DNA of 7,605 nt from Candidatus Calditenuaceae archaeon JGI OTU-1 (GTDB taxonomy: Archaea; Thermoproteota; Nitrososphaeria_A; Caldarchaeales; Calditenuaceae): positions 5,855-13,459 of the forward strand of contig AWOE01000049.1 of assembly GCA_000494145.1 (NCBI GenBank), given 5' to 3'. Each line of letters opens with the position of its first letter. Within the stretch, counting starts at the first letter, position 1. The position numbers were made by a program, and so were the translations under genes. Under the pieces are notes generated by a model that saw only the letters and a list, made by a program, of their open reading frames with translations, had not been told where the DNA came from and made no database searches. Positions 5,531 to 7,605 of this stretch are shown piece by piece.

Positions 5531-6058
5531 TTGAAGGCCGTCCTGATCTTCGGGTCGCCGGGCGTGGGGAAATCGGAGGTGGGGAGGATCGTGGCGGAGA
5601 GGTTGGGGCTCAGGCTGGTCGAGCTGGCCGAGCTGGCGGGAGGGGAGGAGGCCGACATGAGGGCCGTCTCGGCGAGGGCAGGGGCCCTTCTGAGGAGGGA
5701 GGGCGGGGTCATCGTCTCGCACATTCCCTTCAAGCCGCGGGGCCTGATGCCGAGGAGGGTCGTGGTGCTGAGGAGGAGCCCGCTGGAGCTGGTCGAGGTC
5801 CTCAGGTCGAGAGGTTACGGCAGGGAGAAGGTCAGGGAGAACGTCGAAGCGGAGCTGATCGACCTCGTCTACGTGCGGACCCTCGAAATCTACGGCCCCA
5901 GGAGGACGGTCCAGATCAGGACATCGGGGAGGACGAAGGAGGAGGTCGCGGAGAAGGTGCTGAAGGCGCTGCGAGGCGAACTCAGGTCCGAGGAGGTGGA
6001 CTGGATAAGGGAGCTGGAGGCCGACGGATCGCTGGAGAGGCTCCTCGACCTCCTCTGA
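5531..6058 (+). CDS. AK6/Fap7-like adenylate kinase family NTPase
   Basis: The product is a 175-residue P-loop nucleoside monophosphate kinase-like protein. KAVLIFGSPGVGKSEVGRIVAERLG at the N-terminus contains Walker A GSPGVGKS (8-15). EGGVIVSH at 57-64 corresponds to the EGGVIVDxH strand of human AK6. VVVLRRSPLELVEVLRSRGY (77-96) followed by KVRENVEAELIDLV (100-113) matches the LRxxPxxLxxRLxxRGY...K...EN.EAE block of the AK6/Fap7 group. That group combines adenylate kinase/ATPase activity with a role in the last steps of small-subunit rRNA maturation in eukaryotes, and archaeal members bind the uS11 protein; the role here is by family. The likely start is the TTG at 5531, which places the first beta strand at the N-terminus. 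The longer upstream frame is only antisense of archaemetzincin. No clear ribosome site precedes it. It ends 3 bases before the dehydrogenase stop codon on the other strand. Confidence 0.85.
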   Translation: MKAVLIFGSPGVGKSEVGRIVAERLGLRLVELAELAGGEEADMRAVSARAGALLRREGGVIVSHIPFKPRGLMPRRVVVLRRSPLELVEVLRSRGYGREKVRENVEAELIDLVYVRTLEIYGPRRTVQIRTSGRTKEEVAEKVLKALRGELRSEEVDWIRELEADGSLERLLDLL

Positions 6059-6061
6059 GGA

Positions 6062-7117
6062 TCAACCGCCCTTCTCGAGGATGGCCTCGGCCCTCTTCGC
6101 GATGGCCCTGGCCATGTCGAGGGTGCTCGCGTTGCCGCCGAGGTCGTACGTAACCTCCTTCCTCTCCTCGACGACCTCCTCGGTGGCCCTGAAGACGGCC
6201 CTTCCCTCCTTGACGTAGCCGAGGTACTCGAGCATCCACGCACCAGACAGTATCATCGCCGTCGGGTTCACCCTGTACATCCCCCTGTACTTCGGTGCGG
6301 AGCCGTGGGCGGGCTCGAACATAGCGTACCTGTCGCCGAAGTTGGCCGAGTAGATCATGCCGATGTTGGCCACAAGGGCCGAGGCCAGCTCCGAGATCAC
6401 GTCCATGAAGAGGTTGGAGCTGAGGAGGACGGTCCCGTTGAAGCGCTGCGGGTTCTTCACCAGCTGCTGCGCCATGTTGTCGATGTAGTACTCCTCGAGG
6501 GCTATATCGGGGAACTCGGCCGCCACCCGCTGGGCCGCGTTGAAGAAGACGGTGTCGGTCATCCTGAGGATGTTCCGCTTCGTGATCGCTATCACTTTGT
6601 TGTAACCCCTTGACCTCGCCTCCTGAAAGGCCCTCCTCGCTATCCTCTCGGAGCACCGGTCCGTTATCCTCCGCAGCGCAACCGCGACCCCCTTGTCGAT
6701 CATGTACTCTATGCCGATGTAGAGGCCCTCGGTCGCCTCCCTGACGCAGACGAAGTCGACGTCGCCCAGAGGACCCGGAAGCCCCCTGAACGTCTTGATC
6801 GGCCTGATGTTGGCGTAGAGGTCCATGGCCTGCCTTATGCTGACGGCCACGCTCCTCGGCGCGTCGGGGTCGGGAGGTGTGGTCGTCGGCGCCTTGAGGC
6901 AGGCGTCGCTGTTCCTGATCGCCTCCCATGTCTCCTCAGGCATCAACGCGGGAACCTTCGGCTTCCCCGCTGAGACCCACCAGTCGTATCCGCCCTCCCT
7001 GATCAGGACCTCGAGGCCCGGCGGGTTGACCTTCTCCAGCACCGCGAGGAAGGCTTCCGTAAGCTCCGGCCCGGTTCCATCACCGCGGATCAAAACGACG
7101 GTCTTGTTTCGGGACAT
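6062..7117 (-). CDS. Isocitrate/homoisocitrate dehydrogenase family (beta-decarboxylating), NADP-type cofactor motif
   Basis: This 351-residue enzyme belongs to the isocitrate/isopropylmalate/homoisocitrate dehydrogenase family. Key sites, with E. coli isocitrate dehydrogenase numbers: GDGTGPE at 12-18; PRSVAVSIRQAMDLYANIRP at 87-106 with S89 (S113), A91 in place of N115, R95 (R119) and R105 (R129); VREATEGLY at 126-133 with R127 (R153) and Y133 (Y160); K180 (K230); metal ligands D213, D239 and E243, the last normally Asp; HGSAPKYRG at 271-279. The K276-Y277 pair equals K344-Y345, the NADP-selective pair, whereas NAD-using relatives have Asp there. The length of 351 is like NAD-IDH, IPMDH and HICDH rather than the 410-435 of typical NADP-IDH. 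TCA-cycle isocitrate or the homoisocitrate of the alpha-aminoadipate lysine route are both possible substrates; nearby lysK makes the second worth testing. The ATG at 7117 has GAGGT nine bases upstream and a TATA tract near 7155. Confidence 0.85.
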   Translation of the reverse strand: MSRNKTVVLIRGDGTGPELTEAFLAVLEKVNPPGLEVLIREGGYDWWVSAGKPKVPALMPEETWEAIRNSDACLKAPTTTPPDPDAPRSVAVSIRQAMDLYANIRPIKTFRGLPGPLGDVDFVCVREATEGLYIGIEYMIDKGVAVALRRITDRCSERIARRAFQEARSRGYNKVIAITKRNILRMTDTVFFNAAQRVAAEFPDIALEEYYIDNMAQQLVKNPQRFNGTVLLSSNLFMDVISELASALVANIGMIYSANFGDRYAMFEPAHGSAPKYRGMYRVNPTAMILSGAWMLEYLGYVKEGRAVFRATEEVVEERKEVTYDLGGNASTLDMARAIAKRAEAILEKGG

Positions 7118-7361
7118 GGGGATGTACCTCGTGTTCAGGTTCGGATCCGTAGATATAAGGTTCGTCCCGGACTACTACGTGCTCTCCACTTCCCACTGGA
7201 TACTCTATCCATGGAGCAGGTACGAGAGCGCGAGGTTGCTCTGGCGTCAGATGTCGGCCCAAGTCCCCAGCGAGGACCTCCTCTCCCAGCTCTCCTCTCT
7301 GCTCGGCCTCGACGAGGAGAAGATCAGAAGGGTGGTGTTGGGAGCCCAGCAACCCGGTTGA
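7116..7361 (+). CDS. Uncharacterised 81-residue protein
   Basis: I do not recognise a family. Reading from the ATG at 7116 (a second ATG is at 7122) gives MGMYLVFRFG followed by an aromatic-rich middle (VPDYYVLSTSHWILYPWSRY, 17-36). After that comes a helix ARLLWRQMSAQV and a well-formed amphipathic C-terminal helix, DLLSQLSSLLGLDEEKIRRVVLG (54-76). Codon choice (AGG, GAG, CTC, ATC) is that of the host's real genes, which is the main reason to believe it. The frame is also open to the left, but there it is only antisense of the dehydrogenase. Its start codon shares two bases with the dehydrogenase ATG (CATG at 7115-7118), and no ribosome site is visible, so a leaderless message driven from inside the dehydrogenase gene would be required. 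It lies next to the end of a CRISPR array, with 147 apparently noncoding bases between; a functional link is not shown. Confidence 0.55.
   Translation: MGMYLVFRFGSVDIRFVPDYYVLSTSHWILYPWSRYESARLLWRQMSAQVPSEDLLSQLSSLLGLDEEKIRRVVLGAQQPG
7126..7158 (-). promoter_or_regulatory. Promoter and ribosome site of the dehydrogenase, inside the opposing small gene
   Basis: On the minus strand TTATATC (7158-7152) is a TATA-like box and GAGGT (7130-7126) is a Shine-Dalgarno match 8-9 bases before the ATG at 7117. Spacing predicts a transcript starting near 7130, so the leader would be very short. The whole element falls inside the first 15 codons of the plus-strand 81-residue ORF, which constrains both. 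Confidence 0.5.
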
Positions 7362-7508
7362 GCTGAAGTCCTTGGACCTCGTTAGCATAACGCGCGTCAG
7401 ATCGGCGAAAGAAGCTCCTCGCGGCAGGATAGGGCGAAAGGTCGATGCTTCGATCCGTGATGGGGCATCTCGGGATGATCCAATACCCCGTTTCTCACAA
7501 TCTCCGAC

Positions 7509-7605
7509 CTTTCAACTCCCTCTCTCGGGATCACGAGGCACACTTGGACGTTCACCGTCGTTCTCGAGCACGTCACTTTCAACTCCCTCTCTCGGGATCA
7601 CTGAA
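7509..7605 (-). CRISPR. CRISPR array, leader-distal end (2 repeats, 1 spacer visible)
   Basis: Two identical 26-base repeats lie at 7509-7534 and 7576-7601, separated by a 41-base spacer (7535-7575); a second spacer begins at 7602 and runs out of the window. On the plus strand each repeat starts CTTTCAAC and ends GGGATCAC. Its complement ends GTTGAAAG, which matches the 3' end of archaeal type I-A/III repeats that becomes the 8-base crRNA handle. The array is therefore read leftward, and the visible end is the oldest, leader-distal one. The repeat can form only a short stem (TCCC/GGGA with a TCTCTC loop). The exact repeat edges (24-26 bases) need more units. The 147 bases to the left (7362-7508) hold no gene; a nine-base match to the repeat (TCTCGGGAT, 7468-7476) may be a decayed terminal repeat. 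Cas genes and leader are not in the window. Confidence 0.88.

Noticed and set aside
5513..5722. Extended N-terminus of archaemetzincin
   Set aside because: The translation is proline/arginine-rich antisense of the kinase gene, and family length is met from the ATG at 5512.
6825..7115. Upstream extension of the 81-residue plus ORF
   Set aside because: Antisense of the dehydrogenase; coding character begins at about 7116.
7535..7575. Self-targeting by the visible spacer
   Set aside because: I found no matching stretch elsewhere in this window by eye; the rest of the genome cannot be checked.
7397..7582. Minus-strand 61-codon frame across the array end
   Set aside because: It crosses CRISPR repeats and a spacer, so it is a chance frame.

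Overview
The window looks like chromosomal DNA of a thermophilic archaeon, probably of the Thermoproteota/Korarchaeota side. The reasons are a GC-rich, purine-loaded coding style that favours AGG and GAG codons, TATA-type promoters, an archaemetzincin, LysW-type lysine/arginine biosynthesis (lysK), an AK6/Fap7-like kinase, and a CRISPR repeat whose crRNA-strand 3' end is the archaeal GTTGAAAG-type handle. I cannot name the species from sequence alone.

Left part (1-1867). The window opens inside the 3' end of a Mut7-C (DUF82) RNase-type gene. After it comes an AT-rich island unlike the rest of the window, with a SMC/RecF-like AAA-family ATPase of an archaeal group. Its frame is broken close to the C-terminus: the last 52 conserved-looking codons lie in the -1 frame, exactly after the heptamer A AAA AAG at 1416-1422. 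This could be programmed -1 frameshifting, a one-base loss in an A run, or an assembly error. The flanks (220-513 and 1581-1867) hold no convincing protein gene, but they contain a duplicated AT-rich promoter-like motif upstream and a bulged 13-bp inverted repeat downstream.

Middle and right part (1868-7361). Seven compact GC-rich genes alternate strictly in strand: lysK(+), argH(-), orphan 142-aa protein(+), archaemetzincin(-), AK6-like kinase(+), isocitrate/homoisocitrate-type dehydrogenase(-), orphan 81-aa protein(+). The junctions are tight. lysK and argH overlap tail to tail by 8 bp, the kinase and dehydrogenase stop codons are 3 bp apart, the archaemetzincin and kinase start codons are 18 bp apart, and the dehydrogenase and 81-aa gene start codons share bases of a CATG. 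No polycistronic operon is therefore visible here. lysK (release of lysine/ornithine from LysW) and argH (last step of arginine synthesis) belong to the same amino-acid theme. The dehydrogenase could supply either the TCA cycle or the alpha-aminoadipate route that feeds LysW-lysine.

Right edge (7509-7605). Two copies of a 26-bp CRISPR repeat with one 41-bp spacer mark the leader-distal end of an array transcribed leftward (minus strand). The leader and any cas genes would lie beyond the right edge.
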